Assembly: GCA_003217835.1 (NCBI GenBank)
Contig: QHMQ01000120.1
Span: 1-23,603, forward strand
Source: Verrucomicrobiota bacterium
GTDB taxonomy: Bacteria; Verrucomicrobiota; Verrucomicrobiia; Chthoniobacterales; UBA10450
DNA: 23,603 nt
Reading direction: 5' to 3'
Shown: piece by piece, positions 14,065 through 22,019 of the stretch
Numbering within the stretch: position 1 is the stretch's first letter
Layout of the letters: each line of letters starts with the position of its first letter
Made by a program: the position numbers and the translations under genes
Notes under the pieces: model-generated
What the model was told of the DNA's origin: nothing
Database searches by the model: none
The model's input: only the letters and a program-made list of their open reading frames with translations

Positions 14065-14658
14065 GTGCGCGTGAGCGCTTCACTGGTGCTGGCATCCTGC
14101 TCGCCGAGACGGGCCGCATTGCTCTCCGAGGCCGGCTTCGAGTTTGAAACCGTGGCTCCGCGCGTCGCGGAAAAGTTCGATCTCGATCTTACATTGCGCG
14201 AGCTGACGATGTGGAACGCGATCCGAAAAGGGGTACCGGTCGCGCGAGCGTATCCAGACAAGATCATACTCGCAGCCGACACACTCATCGCTCTCGAGGA
14301 CGAAATCATCGGTAAACCGGCAGATTTGACCGAGGCTGCACAGATTCTACGACGCTTGAGCGGACGAACGCACGAAGTTTGCTCCGCCGTTTTCATTCAT
14401 CATTTCGCGGGCAGACAACTGGCAGCCTTTCATGAGATTTCGCGTGTTCGGTTTCGTCGCCTCAGCAAGGCGCAGATCGATCGGTACCTTGCGAAAGTAC
14501 ATCCGCTGGATAAAGCGGGCGCCTACGCCGCGCAGGGGCGGGGTGCGGAGATCATCGCAAAGATCGTGGGCTCTTTCTCCAATGTTGTTGGTCTGCCGAT
14601 GGAACAAACCTACCCCATGCTCCGGCAATTTGGCGTCGCTCCGTGCCGCGCGTGTTAG
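14065..14658 (+). CDS. maf: Maf-family nucleoside triphosphate pyrophosphatase
   Basis: Maf proteins hydrolyse non-canonical or excess nucleoside triphosphates to monophosphate plus pyrophosphate and are linked to growth control. The 197-residue protein has the family's signatures: LVLASCSPRRAALL (7-20) for phosphate binding, ILAADTLIALEDEIIGKP (68-85) with the catalytic acidic residue, and DKAGAYAAQGRGAEII with SFSNVVGLPM near the end. The dTTP/UTP subtype (YhdE-like) is plausible but not proven. The start is GTG at 14065, with a second in-frame GTG at 14071. The TAG at 14656-14658 overlaps the stop of the convergent DUF2127 gene by 4 bases (TTAG read both ways). Confidence 0.9.
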   Translation: MRVSASLVLASCSPRRAALLSEAGFEFETVAPRVAEKFDLDLTLRELTMWNAIRKGVPVARAYPDKIILAADTLIALEDEIIGKPADLTEAAQILRRLSGRTHEVCSAVFIHHFAGRQLAAFHEISRVRFRRLSKAQIDRYLAKVHPLDKAGAYAAQGRGAEIIAKIVGSFSNVVGLPMEQTYPMLRQFGVAPCRAC

Positions 14659-15191
14659 CTAATCTTTGCCAGCTCGCGCTCGACTTGTGCAGGCGCTGGA
14701 TTCGGCTTGCGTCGCAAAACGAAATAAAGGAACCAAACGATAAAGCAATTGACGGCCAGAATGAGCACGGCAGCCAGGCTTGGATGATGCCAAATGTGGC
14801 GCACCTCGAGCGGAATCAGGGACGCAGTCGCAAAAATCATCAATAATTCCGCCCATCGCTGCTGCATATAGACGCCGATTCCTTCGGTGAATAGAACGGC
14901 CGTGTAAAACAGCGCCAAAAAACCGGTGGCTCGCAACACGCCGCCTTGGAGCACGGCTTGCAGTTTGTGGAGCAAGTAGGCAACCGGCCTGCTGTGCTCC
15001 ATCAGGATTTCGTCCGCGGCCCAATTCGAAAGCAAATCCATCCAGCGGGTGCGCGCGTTGAGGAAAAGCAGCGAAATACCAAGCAAAAGGAGCAGGACGC
15101 CTTTGCCGATCTTGAAGAGCGCGATCAGTTTGAGGTATCGAACGCGACGGGGCCCCTGCACAATCGCAGGAACGTGCGCCGGATCACTCAT
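14655..15191 (-). CDS. DUF2127 membrane protein
   Basis: A 178-residue protein with four probable membrane helices: about 20-44 (LKLIALFKIGKGVLLLLLGI), 81-110, 118-140 and 148-166. The opening Arg-Tyr-Leu-Lys-Leu-Ile-Ala-Leu-Phe-Lys pattern and the later FYTAVLFTEGIGVYMQQRWA and PLEVRHIWHHPSLAAVLILA match DUF2127, a family with no established function. The start is taken at ATG 15189-15191. A longer frame to 15524 runs through the VOC gene and is not protein-like. It follows the VOC gene by 25 bases on the same strand, so the two are probably co-transcribed, and it converges with the Maf gene, overlapping it at the stops. Confidence 0.85.
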   Translation of the reverse strand: MSDPAHVPAIVQGPRRVRYLKLIALFKIGKGVLLLLLGISLLFLNARTRWMDLLSNWAADEILMEHSRPVAYLLHKLQAVLQGGVLRATGFLALFYTAVLFTEGIGVYMQQRWAELLMIFATASLIPLEVRHIWHHPSLAAVLILAVNCFIVWFLYFVLRRKPNPAPAQVERELAKIS

Positions 15192-15216
15192 TACCCAACT
15201 CTTCGCCGAAGTTCGT

Positions 15217-15618
15217 TCATTCCGCAATGATCGGACTTTCCCGGCAGCAAATTTCCAATTTGTTGCCGTCAGGATCTTCGAAGAAAAATGCGTAGTAGCC
15301 CGGACTGTAATCGATACAGACTTCCGGTCCTTCCAAATTCTTGCCGCCGATTTCGCGGACGAATCGCGCAATCCGATCGACTTCGGTGCGTGTGTCCGCC
15401 CAAAAAGCAATGCGCGTTCCATTCGGCTGATGATCTCGGTCTTTCGTATAACCAAAAAACTCCGACGGCCTGTCGCCCGCAGAATAAAACGTGTGGAAAT
15501 CTTCGCCCGGGCTCTCGTGCACAAATCCCAGCTCGGGCAACAATTTCCCGTAAAATCTTTTTGCCACTTCCATGTCCTTTACTCGCAAATCAATATGATC
15601 AAAATGTCGTGTCATCAT
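15217..15618 (-). CDS. VOC-family (glyoxalase/bleomycin-resistance fold) protein
   Basis: A 133-residue vicinal-oxygen-chelate fold protein with two beta-alpha-beta-beta-beta modules. FDHIDLRVKDMEVAKRFYGK (6-25) is the first, with the likely metal-ligand His in DHID. GTRIAFWADTRTEVDRIARF begins the second, and FFFEDPDGNKLEICC carries the likely Glu ligand. VOC members include glyoxalase I, extradiol dioxygenases and antibiotic-binding proteins, so the substrate cannot be read here. Two ATG codons stand in tandem at the start (15616-15618 and 15613-15615). It is followed by the DUF2127 gene and diverges from the ABC exporter operon across a 68-base gap. Confidence 0.85.
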   Translation of the reverse strand: MMTRHFDHIDLRVKDMEVAKRFYGKLLPELGFVHESPGEDFHTFYSAGDRPSEFFGYTKDRDHQPNGTRIAFWADTRTEVDRIARFVREIGGKNLEGPEVCIDYSPGYYAFFFEDPDGNKLEICCRESPIIAE

Positions 15619-15686
15619 TGGTCACACTCATTTACTTTGCGTCGCGGTTCAATCGCTTGCGCAACAAGGCCAAATCCCGTTCCGTA

Positions 15687-16592
15687 ATGTTCTTCGTGCT
15701 AAACGAGATCGACAACCCCGAAACAACCGGGGCTCGCGAATTCTTTCGAGGCAGGCTTTGTGCCACCACTCTGATCGCATTGTCGATCTTTCTGTCGGGC
15801 TGCCAGAAGCGAAGCAACTCCGTCTCCGGAACAATCGAAGTGGACGAAGTGCATGTAGGCCCGCGCAGTGGCGGACGAGTAGAAAAGATTTTCGCGTGGG
15901 AAGGCGATATGCTGCGCGCAGGGCAGCCGATCGCGGAACTGGATGCTTCCGAACTGCATGCCCGACGCGATCTTGCCGAAGCGCAGATTAATACCGCGAT
16001 CCGCGACGCTGACTCGCAAGAAGCGCAGCTTCAATTCTTGCGCGATGACGCGAAGCGGCAAAAAGATTTACTGCAACGCAAGGTGGTCTCGCCTAGCGAC
16101 GCCCAACGCGCGGACAGTGCAGCCAAGGCGCAGGCGAAAAATGTCGAGGCAGCCAAGATGCGCGTCACGCAAGCGCGTGCCCAGCTTGCCGATATCGATG
16201 CGCAGCTTGCCGAAATGCAAGTCACCGCGCCAGCCGATTCGGTTCTAGAGGTGCTTAGCGTGAAGGTAGGCGACGTGTTGCCAGCCAATCGCGAAGTCGC
16301 GACGCTGCTTCTTACGCATCATCTGTGGGTGCGCGTGTATGTGCCGGAGCCATGGCTGGGTCTAATAAAAGTCGGCGATCCTGTGCGCGTTCGTGTTGAC
16401 TCTTTCCCCGGTAAGGATTTTGAGGGAACGGTCGAACAGGTTAGCCGCCAGGCCGAATTCACGCCGCGCAATGTGCAGACGGTGTCAGATCGAATTCGGC
16501 AGGTTTTCGGCGTGAAGGTTCGCCTGCCTAGCGACGATGATCGGTTGCGTGCTGGGATGGCGGCCGATGTTTATTTTCCAAACGTAAAATGA
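15687..16592 (+). CDS. HlyD/YbhG-like membrane-fusion lipoprotein of an ABC exporter
   Basis: A 301-residue periplasmic adaptor linking an inner-membrane ABC pump to an outer-membrane channel. A hydrophobic lead (about 26-37) ends in the lipobox LSGC with C39 as the likely lipidated residue. SGTIEVDEVHVGPRSGGRVE begins the barrel-sandwich half. A helical hairpin rich in Ala, Gln and Arg follows (about 85-175). The second half (QVTAPADSVLEVLSVKVGD), then a beta-barrel with QAEFTPRNVQTVSDRIRQVF, which is characteristic of YbhG-type adaptors, complete it. The start at ATG 15687 follows from the lipobox position; a longer frame upstream overlaps the divergent VOC gene and is not protein-like. The ATPase gene starts 46 bases on. 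Confidence 0.9.
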   Translation: MFFVLNEIDNPETTGAREFFRGRLCATTLIALSIFLSGCQKRSNSVSGTIEVDEVHVGPRSGGRVEKIFAWEGDMLRAGQPIAELDASELHARRDLAEAQINTAIRDADSQEAQLQFLRDDAKRQKDLLQRKVVSPSDAQRADSAAKAQAKNVEAAKMRVTQARAQLADIDAQLAEMQVTAPADSVLEVLSVKVGDVLPANREVATLLLTHHLWVRVYVPEPWLGLIKVGDPVRVRVDSFPGKDFEGTVEQVSRQAEFTPRNVQTVSDRIRQVFGVKVRLPSDDDRLRAGMAADVYFPNVK

Positions 16593-16638
16593 GCCGAGCT
16601 CAACCACGAACGAAGACGAAGTCGCTTAAGACGACAAA

Positions 16639-17598
16639 ATGAGTGAGGCAATGATTCAGTGTGAAGGGTTGATGAAACGCTTCGGCACATTCACTGCGGT
16701 CGATCACGTTTCCTTTTCCGTCGGGAAAGGGTCGATCTTCGGCTTTCTCGGACCGAACGGCTCCGGCAAATCCACGGTCATTCGGATGCTGTGTGGAATT
16801 CTGGAGCCGAGCGACGGAACCGCCAAGATCGGCGGCCACGACATCGTCCGAGAGATGGAGCCGATCAAGGAAATGATCGGCTACATGTCGCAGCAATTCT
16901 CGCTCTACGATGAGCTGACTGTAAATGAGAACCTTATTTTCTCCGGCAAACTTTACGGTCTGCGTGACAAAGAATTGAAACAACGTCGCGACGAAATGAT
17001 CGAGACGACGCATCTCCAGCCGTTCATCGACAGGCGTGCCTCGCACCTTTCCGGTGGCTGGCGTCAGCGTTTGGCCATGGCGTGCTCGCTCATGCACAAG
17101 CCGACGGTGCTTTTTCTCGACGAACCAACCGCCGGAATCGACCCGGTCGCGCGGCGCGAGCTTTGGGATTTGCTCTTCGAATTCGCAGGCGGAGGCATGA
17201 CGCTTTTTGTGACGACGCATTACATGGACGAAGCGGAACGCTGTGATCACGTTGGCTACATTTACATGTCCAAGCTTATCGTGTGCGGCGAGCCGGACGA
17301 ATTGAAGCAAATGCCCGATGTGAATCCGCCGGGGACGCGTCGGCTTGATGTGACCTGCGATCACGTGACGATGGCCCTCCAAGCGGTGCATCAACTTCGT
17401 GGTGTGCGCAGCGCGACGGTGTTTGGTCAATCGATGCATTTGCTTGTCGATGAAAGTGTCAAGCGCGCGCAGATCGACGAAAAACTGCGCAGCGCCGGCA
17501 TCGGCCATGCCGAGATTCACGAAATCGGGCCGTCCCTCGAAGACGTGTTTGTCGAGCTCTCGGCGAAACATGCCGCTGAACAACAAAAAGCCGCGTGA
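16639..17598 (+). CDS. ABC transporter ATP-binding protein (YbhF-like, single domain)
   Basis: A 319-residue nucleotide-binding subunit powering the exporter. All motifs are present: Walker A GPNGSGKST (38-46), Q-loop YMSQQFSLYDEL (82-93), signature LSGGWRQRL (137-145), Walker B VLFLDE (157-162) and H-loop TTH (192-194). The C-terminal 110 residues after the core are an extension of the drug-exporter ATPase type. The best-known relative, E. coli YbhF, has two fused ATPase domains, and this one has only one. The 46-base gap from the lipoprotein gene and the TGATG overlap with the permease gene place all three in one operon. The substrate is unknown; drugs or toxic compounds are typical for the family. 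Confidence 0.92.
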   Translation: MSEAMIQCEGLMKRFGTFTAVDHVSFSVGKGSIFGFLGPNGSGKSTVIRMLCGILEPSDGTAKIGGHDIVREMEPIKEMIGYMSQQFSLYDELTVNENLIFSGKLYGLRDKELKQRRDEMIETTHLQPFIDRRASHLSGGWRQRLAMACSLMHKPTVLFLDEPTAGIDPVARRELWDLLFEFAGGGMTLFVTTHYMDEAERCDHVGYIYMSKLIVCGEPDELKQMPDVNPPGTRRLDVTCDHVTMALQAVHQLRGVRSATVFGQSMHLLVDESVKRAQIDEKLRSAGIGHAEIHEIGPSLEDVFVELSAKHAAEQQKAA

Positions 17599-18722
17599 TG
17601 AAACACAATCTTTTTCGCGGACTTGGCGCAATTCTCTTTAAAGAATTCATCGTGGTCTGGCGCGACCCGATGACGCTTTTCTTCATGTTTTTTCCGCCCC
17701 TGATCGAGATGATCGCGTTTGGTTACGCGCTCGACACCGACGTGAAGCATATGGCGATGGTCGTTTATAACGAAGATCGCACCGTCGAGAGCCGCCAGTT
17801 AATCGATCGATTCGTGAACACGGAGACATTTCGCGTAGTCGGCGAGGTCCAGAGCGTGGACCAGCTAGCGAGTGAAATTCGGAAAGGTCGCGCCTATGTC
17901 GGACTGCAGATTCCGCCGACGTTCACGCGTGACGTGCGCGCCGGCAATCCGGCCCAGGTGCAGTTACTGGTGGATGGCTCGAACTCGACGACGGCGCTGC
18001 AAGCGCTCAACACGGGCTTGGGTATAGCGCTGACCCAATCGGTTGAATCGCTATTACGCGAAACCGGCCGGCACGGGGTCCCCATCGAAATCCGGCCGCA
18101 AATGCTTTACAACCCGGCGATGCGCAGCCCAAACTTCTACGTCCCAGGCGTGATCGGGGTTGTTTTGCAAATCGGCACGACCGTTGCCACGGCCATGGCC
18201 CTCGTCCGCGAGCGCGAACGCGGAACCCTCGAGCAATTGCTCGTCAGCCCCTTGAGCCGTGCGGGGCTCATGCTCGGCAAAATCGTTCCGTACCTGTGCA
18301 TCGGCATGGCCATGGCTGTCTTGCTGTTCGTCATCATGCGCTTCGTCTTCAACGTGCCAATCGCGGGAAATGTTGTAGCGATGTTGTTTTCGGCCCTCGT
18401 TTATGTCTTCGCACTGCTTAGTCTCGGGCTGCTCGTCGGAACCAAAGCCGAGAACCAAATGCAAGCGCTACAGATGTCGATGGTATTCCTATTGCCGAGC
18501 GTTTTTTTTTCCGGCTTTATTTTCCCACGGGAGACCATGCCATGGATTTTTTACGCGCTTGGTGCGCTCTTCCCGACCACCTATTTCATCTCGCTTATGC
18601 GCGCGATCATTCTGCGCGGCGCGAATTTTTTCGAATACTGGCCGCACCTCGCAATTCTTATCGGGATGTCGATCCTGCTCTTCGTTCTCTGCGCTTTGCG
18701 ATTTCGGAAGAAGATCGGCTGA
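17598..18722 (+). CDS. ABC-2 type permease (YbhS/YbhR-like)
   Basis: A 374-residue membrane-spanning subunit. The N-terminal helix (about 28-46) is followed by a large extracytoplasmic domain (about 50-180, including QIPPTFTRDVRAGNPAQVQL), then five further helices up to the basic C-terminus RFRKKIG. The conserved ERERGTLEQLLVSPLSRAGL, with its E-R-G-T-L-E cytoplasmic coupling helix, identifies the ABC-2 drug-exporter family. Only one permease gene is present, whereas YbhFSR has two, so this one probably forms a homodimer. ATG 17598 shares its A with the TGA of the ATPase gene; a GTG one codon earlier is an alternative. It converges with the DUF2339 gene after 32 bases. Confidence 0.9.
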   Translation: MKHNLFRGLGAILFKEFIVVWRDPMTLFFMFFPPLIEMIAFGYALDTDVKHMAMVVYNEDRTVESRQLIDRFVNTETFRVVGEVQSVDQLASEIRKGRAYVGLQIPPTFTRDVRAGNPAQVQLLVDGSNSTTALQALNTGLGIALTQSVESLLRETGRHGVPIEIRPQMLYNPAMRSPNFYVPGVIGVVLQIGTTVATAMALVRERERGTLEQLLVSPLSRAGLMLGKIVPYLCIGMAMAVLLFVIMRFVFNVPIAGNVVAMLFSALVYVFALLSLGLLVGTKAENQMQALQMSMVFLLPSVFFSGFIFPRETMPWIFYALGALFPTTYFISLMRAIILRGANFFEYWPHLAILIGMSILLFVLCALRFRKKIG

Positions 18723-18736
18723 TCAGCATAACTAAC

Positions 18737-18749
18737 GCGGCCAGGCCGC
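18737..18749. terminator. Short hairpin in a convergent gap
   Basis: GCGGCC-A-GGCCGC, a perfect palindrome around one central base, folds as a 4-bp GC stem with a 5-base loop. It lies in the 32-base gap between the ABC permease and DUF2339 stop codons. Two-way termination is plausible, but there is no T-run. Confidence 0.35.
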
Positions 18750-18754
18750 AGAGT

Positions 18755-21748
18755 TTACGATGTCGGTGGAATCGTGGATTTGGCTCCATTGTTTTTCTCC
18801 ACGGCCGCGAGGAACCGCTGATACAGAAACGATGCGAGGATCGCGATTACGGCCACCACGATGAACGCGCCGATGCGGTAAAGTTGGTCGAGCTGCGAAA
18901 GGTCGTGAAAGAAAAGTTTTAGCACGGTGACGCCGAGCAAACCGAGACTCGCGTATCGCACCGGCGCGCTTTTCTTCCGAATGCCGACAATGAGCAGCAG
19001 CAACGCAAACAAGCCCCACGCAATGCTGTAACTCATGTCGCGCGCGAAATTTCCGGAGAATTGAAAGGTCAGCGCGGCTGTGCCGGGCATACTGAAGTAA
19101 TCGGCGATCTCGATGTTCACCAGCAGGAAAGCGAGCACCGTGCCCAGTGTGTAAAGCAACGGCAGGGAATTGCGACCGAGCACGAGGTGGCGTGGCGGTG
19201 CGAGTAATCGCGCGCCGGCGAAAAGACAAACAGTGGCGATGCCATAGGTATAGAGATACCAGTTGAAAATCGGGGCCGCTGTCCGCGGATGATAGCTGAG
19301 CACGGCCGGATTGAGCGCGAGGCGCACGAATACCACAACGAGCAAGCCGACGCCGGTGACACGCAATCCCGGATGCGGCACGCGATGAAAGAGCCAGCAA
19401 AGCGCCGCGCCTTCCAGCGCCCAGCCCACAGTGATCCATTGGCGGTCGAATTGGATCGGAAAAATCAGCGTAATGAAAAATAATGCGGCGCCGCCGAAGA
19501 GCGCGAGTTGCCCATTGCGCGCCGGGCTGTCGAGCGGTGTGCGCTTAAGCAGCATGAAAAGACCGGCGAGCGACGGCAGCACAAATGCCGCGGGCACCAG
19601 ACCGGTGACGCCGTTCGGATGCGCGGCGCGAATGAGCTGATAGACCAGATAAAACTGCAACGGTCCAGCGAGCGCCGCCGTCGCCCACGGCGTTGTTTTT
19701 CCCGCGAAGCTCCGATGAAAAATAAACGGAAACACGCTGAACACGGCGTAAAATACTAGGTACCAAATCAGCGGCAGCGTAGCGCGCGCCGGATCGAAAT
19801 GTTGAAAATGCCACGCGTGTTCCAGCGCCAGAACCGAGACCAGCCCCACCGCAGGCAACACATCGAGCGAGAAAACTTTTGTCATCCCGAGAAGCAGCAC
19901 GATTAGCAACAGCGCGAGACCAAACACCGCCGAGGGATTCCCGAGCGGAAGCCTCAAAGTGACCATAATGAGAAGAAAAAACGGTAGCGTGGCCGACAAA
20001 GCAGGAAGTTGAACAGAGAGATTTGCCGGATCGGCGATGTTGCCGAAAAGACTCGGGGGGCGCGCGCTGGCCGCGCCCGGCGCAGCCAGTAATCGACGGC
20101 AAGGCCATGCCGCTCCCACCAGAAAGAAAATCGCAAAACCGCCGAGCAAAAACAGCGCTGTCGGCAAACCGGTGAGTTCGCTCGGAATGCGGAACAACCA
20201 CGCGCCCATTGCAAGCAGCGTGAGCAGGAGCACCGCGAGAATCGGCAGCAGCGTCGCCGTCATCACGGCGAGAACAAGGGCGAGAATATCGACAATTAAT
20301 ACGAACGGCCAGACGAGAATCGAAAGCTCAGTCAGCTTGAAGATCGGCATTAACACCAGTGCGAGCGCGAGCGCCGGGAATGCGTGGCACCACCACGGCA
20401 GTGTTGTCTTGCGCAGACGTTGCAGCGCGAGCGGCGTCGCGGCATGAAAGAGCGCGAAGACGAAATAGAACGCCAACGCGGTATAAAGATTCTCGCCGGT
20501 AAGATAGTTGCTGGTCCATGCGCCAAGAAAGATGAACGCCGCAAGTCCTGCGAGCGCTTCGACGACAACAAGTTTGGCGTCGAGCAGAGTGAGCGCGAGC
20601 AGGCCAAGATCGACAAGAAAGATGTAGCTGAACAACAGCGCTGGTCGCTGCCCGAGTGTTTGGAACGACAGCAAGTAAAACGCTGAGAGCATGGCGACTG
20701 CGGCGAGCCCAAGCGCAGAACCGGTAAGCTCGCGGTTCATTTTCTCAGTGCGCTTCGCCCAAGCCAGCGCCCCGAGAAACAAGGTTTGAAATCCCGCGAA
20801 CACCGCCATGACAACAAGCACTTTGTTGCCGTCGAAATATTTTTCGGAAACGAAGAACGTTCCGATCCAGCCGATCTGCGTCAAAGCAGTTCCAGCGGCG
20901 CCCAGAATCGGTAGCGCATTCCACCGTTGCCGTTGCGAGGCCGCAAGCAAACCGATATCGAGCAGCGCGATGTAAACGAATAGGCCGAGCGGACGATCCT
21001 GGCCGGTCGAAAGCAAAACCGGCGTGAGAAAGCCCCCGGCAAGGCCGAGAATGGCGACCACGATCGCATTCAGCCGCTCCGCCAGCAGAAACGCGACCGC
21101 GGTGATCAACGTCATCAGCAAAAACGTTGGGATAAGACCGAAGAACGCGAAATGATAGTAGGAGCGGCAGGCAAACGTTACGGTGTAGAGCACAAGCACC
21201 CCGGTGGCGCAAAGCGTTTGCGCAGTGACCGCGTTTTCCTTGCGTTTGAGGAGCACGCCGCCAACGAGAAGGCTCACGCCGACAACGAAGCCGATCGCAA
21301 CGCGCAGTTCCGGTGGAATGAGGTTGTGTCCGAGGAAAAGCGCCAGACCGCCGATCCATGCGAAAAGCTTTGCGCCCATGAATTGTTCCCAATCGATCGG
21401 CGGTCTGGCTGGAATCGCGGCTCGCGGGGCTTCTGCTTCGAGAAGTTCCTGGGGAATTGGCGGCGGTTGTGATTCTTTCGGCGCTTCGCGCACCGAAGCG
21501 GGTGCGATGACCGACGGCGGTGGCGGAACGGCGACAACTGTTGGCGGTGTCACGGGCGCTGGCCACTCCGGCTTTGTGGCGAAAACCTCTTGTTGCCCCA
21601 AAGTGCGAAATTCGTTTTCAACGGATGAGAGTCGCGCCAGCAAGTCGTCAACGGTGCGTTTTGCTGCGTTCGCTTTGACAATCGCGACGAACGGCAGCAC
21701 TACGATTAAGATAAGAAAAGCGATGAGAAGGAGGATCAGAGGTTCCAT
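18755..21748 (-). CDS. DUF2339 large polytopic membrane protein
   Basis: A 997-residue protein with one N-terminal helix (about 4-22), a coiled segment (about 28-52) and a proline-rich linker (about 62-118). Some two dozen hydrophobic helices follow to the end. DWEQFMGAKLFAWIGGLALF (about 119-138) is the hallmark of DUF2339, and TALTQIGWIGTFFVSEKY, the later ITVGWALEGAALCWLF and LGLLGVTVLKLFFHDLSQLD match the same family. Its function is not established. After GGLALFLG the sequence goes straight to HNLIPPELRVAIGF; relatives as I remember them carry about ten more residues (a segment like VAFF-KY-) there, so a small in-frame deletion is possible. It diverges from the M28 gene across 271 bases and converges with the ABC permease. 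Confidence 0.85.
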   Translation of the reverse strand: MEPLILLLIAFLILIVVLPFVAIVKANAAKRTVDDLLARLSSVENEFRTLGQQEVFATKPEWPAPVTPPTVVAVPPPPSVIAPASVREAPKESQPPPIPQELLEAEAPRAAIPARPPIDWEQFMGAKLFAWIGGLALFLGHNLIPPELRVAIGFVVGVSLLVGGVLLKRKENAVTAQTLCATGVLVLYTVTFACRSYYHFAFFGLIPTFLLMTLITAVAFLLAERLNAIVVAILGLAGGFLTPVLLSTGQDRPLGLFVYIALLDIGLLAASQRQRWNALPILGAAGTALTQIGWIGTFFVSEKYFDGNKVLVVMAVFAGFQTLFLGALAWAKRTEKMNRELTGSALGLAAVAMLSAFYLLSFQTLGQRPALLFSYIFLVDLGLLALTLLDAKLVVVEALAGLAAFIFLGAWTSNYLTGENLYTALAFYFVFALFHAATPLALQRLRKTTLPWWCHAFPALALALVLMPIFKLTELSILVWPFVLIVDILALVLAVMTATLLPILAVLLLTLLAMGAWLFRIPSELTGLPTALFLLGGFAIFFLVGAAWPCRRLLAAPGAASARPPSLFGNIADPANLSVQLPALSATLPFFLLIMVTLRLPLGNPSAVFGLALLLIVLLLGMTKVFSLDVLPAVGLVSVLALEHAWHFQHFDPARATLPLIWYLVFYAVFSVFPFIFHRSFAGKTTPWATAALAGPLQFYLVYQLIRAAHPNGVTGLVPAAFVLPSLAGLFMLLKRTPLDSPARNGQLALFGGAALFFITLIFPIQFDRQWITVGWALEGAALCWLFHRVPHPGLRVTGVGLLVVVFVRLALNPAVLSYHPRTAAPIFNWYLYTYGIATVCLFAGARLLAPPRHLVLGRNSLPLLYTLGTVLAFLLVNIEIADYFSMPGTAALTFQFSGNFARDMSYSIAWGLFALLLLIVGIRKKSAPVRYASLGLLGVTVLKLFFHDLSQLDQLYRIGAFIVVAVIAILASFLYQRFLAAVEKNNGAKSTIPPTS

Positions 21749-22019
21749 TTGTTTGTTGGGCTTGGCCGCGTAATCCGGGTTTGGTCAGGATGATACGCGC
21801 TTTGCCCGTCGATTGTTAATCGTTAAAAATTTGGGAATTGATCGACTCTTTCGGTCATGAACGTCCGTCACCTCGAGCCATTTATTTTGTCGCGAAACCC
21901 CGCGGCATCGCGGCCTGGTCAGGCAAACGTTCCAACATCGAAGCACGACTCTTCGCGGAACGGGAGACCAAAGCGGAAATGCAAATGCGGCGAATGAAAA
22001 AACGCAAAGCGCCACTAAA
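21749..22019. other. Divergent intergenic region, no convincing gene
   Basis: 271 bases separate the divergent DUF2339 and M28 genes. An AT-rich stretch at 21811-21840 (gattgttaatcgttaaaaat) may contain promoter elements, but no clear pair can be assigned. Two short frames were considered: TTG 21838 to TGA 22023 (61 aa, basic C-terminus) and ATG 21857 to TGA 21997 (46 aa). Neither has a supportive ribosome-binding site or recognisable sequence. Confidence 0.4.

Noticed and set aside
14655..15524. 289-residue frame for the DUF2127 protein
   Set aside because: The first 111 residues run antiphase through the VOC gene and are basic and disordered; the Met at 15191 starts the recognisable domain.
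15288..15686. Longer N-terminus for the HlyD-like protein
   Set aside because: It overlaps the opposite-strand VOC gene and places the lipobox deep inside the protein; ATG 15687 gives a proper signal sequence.
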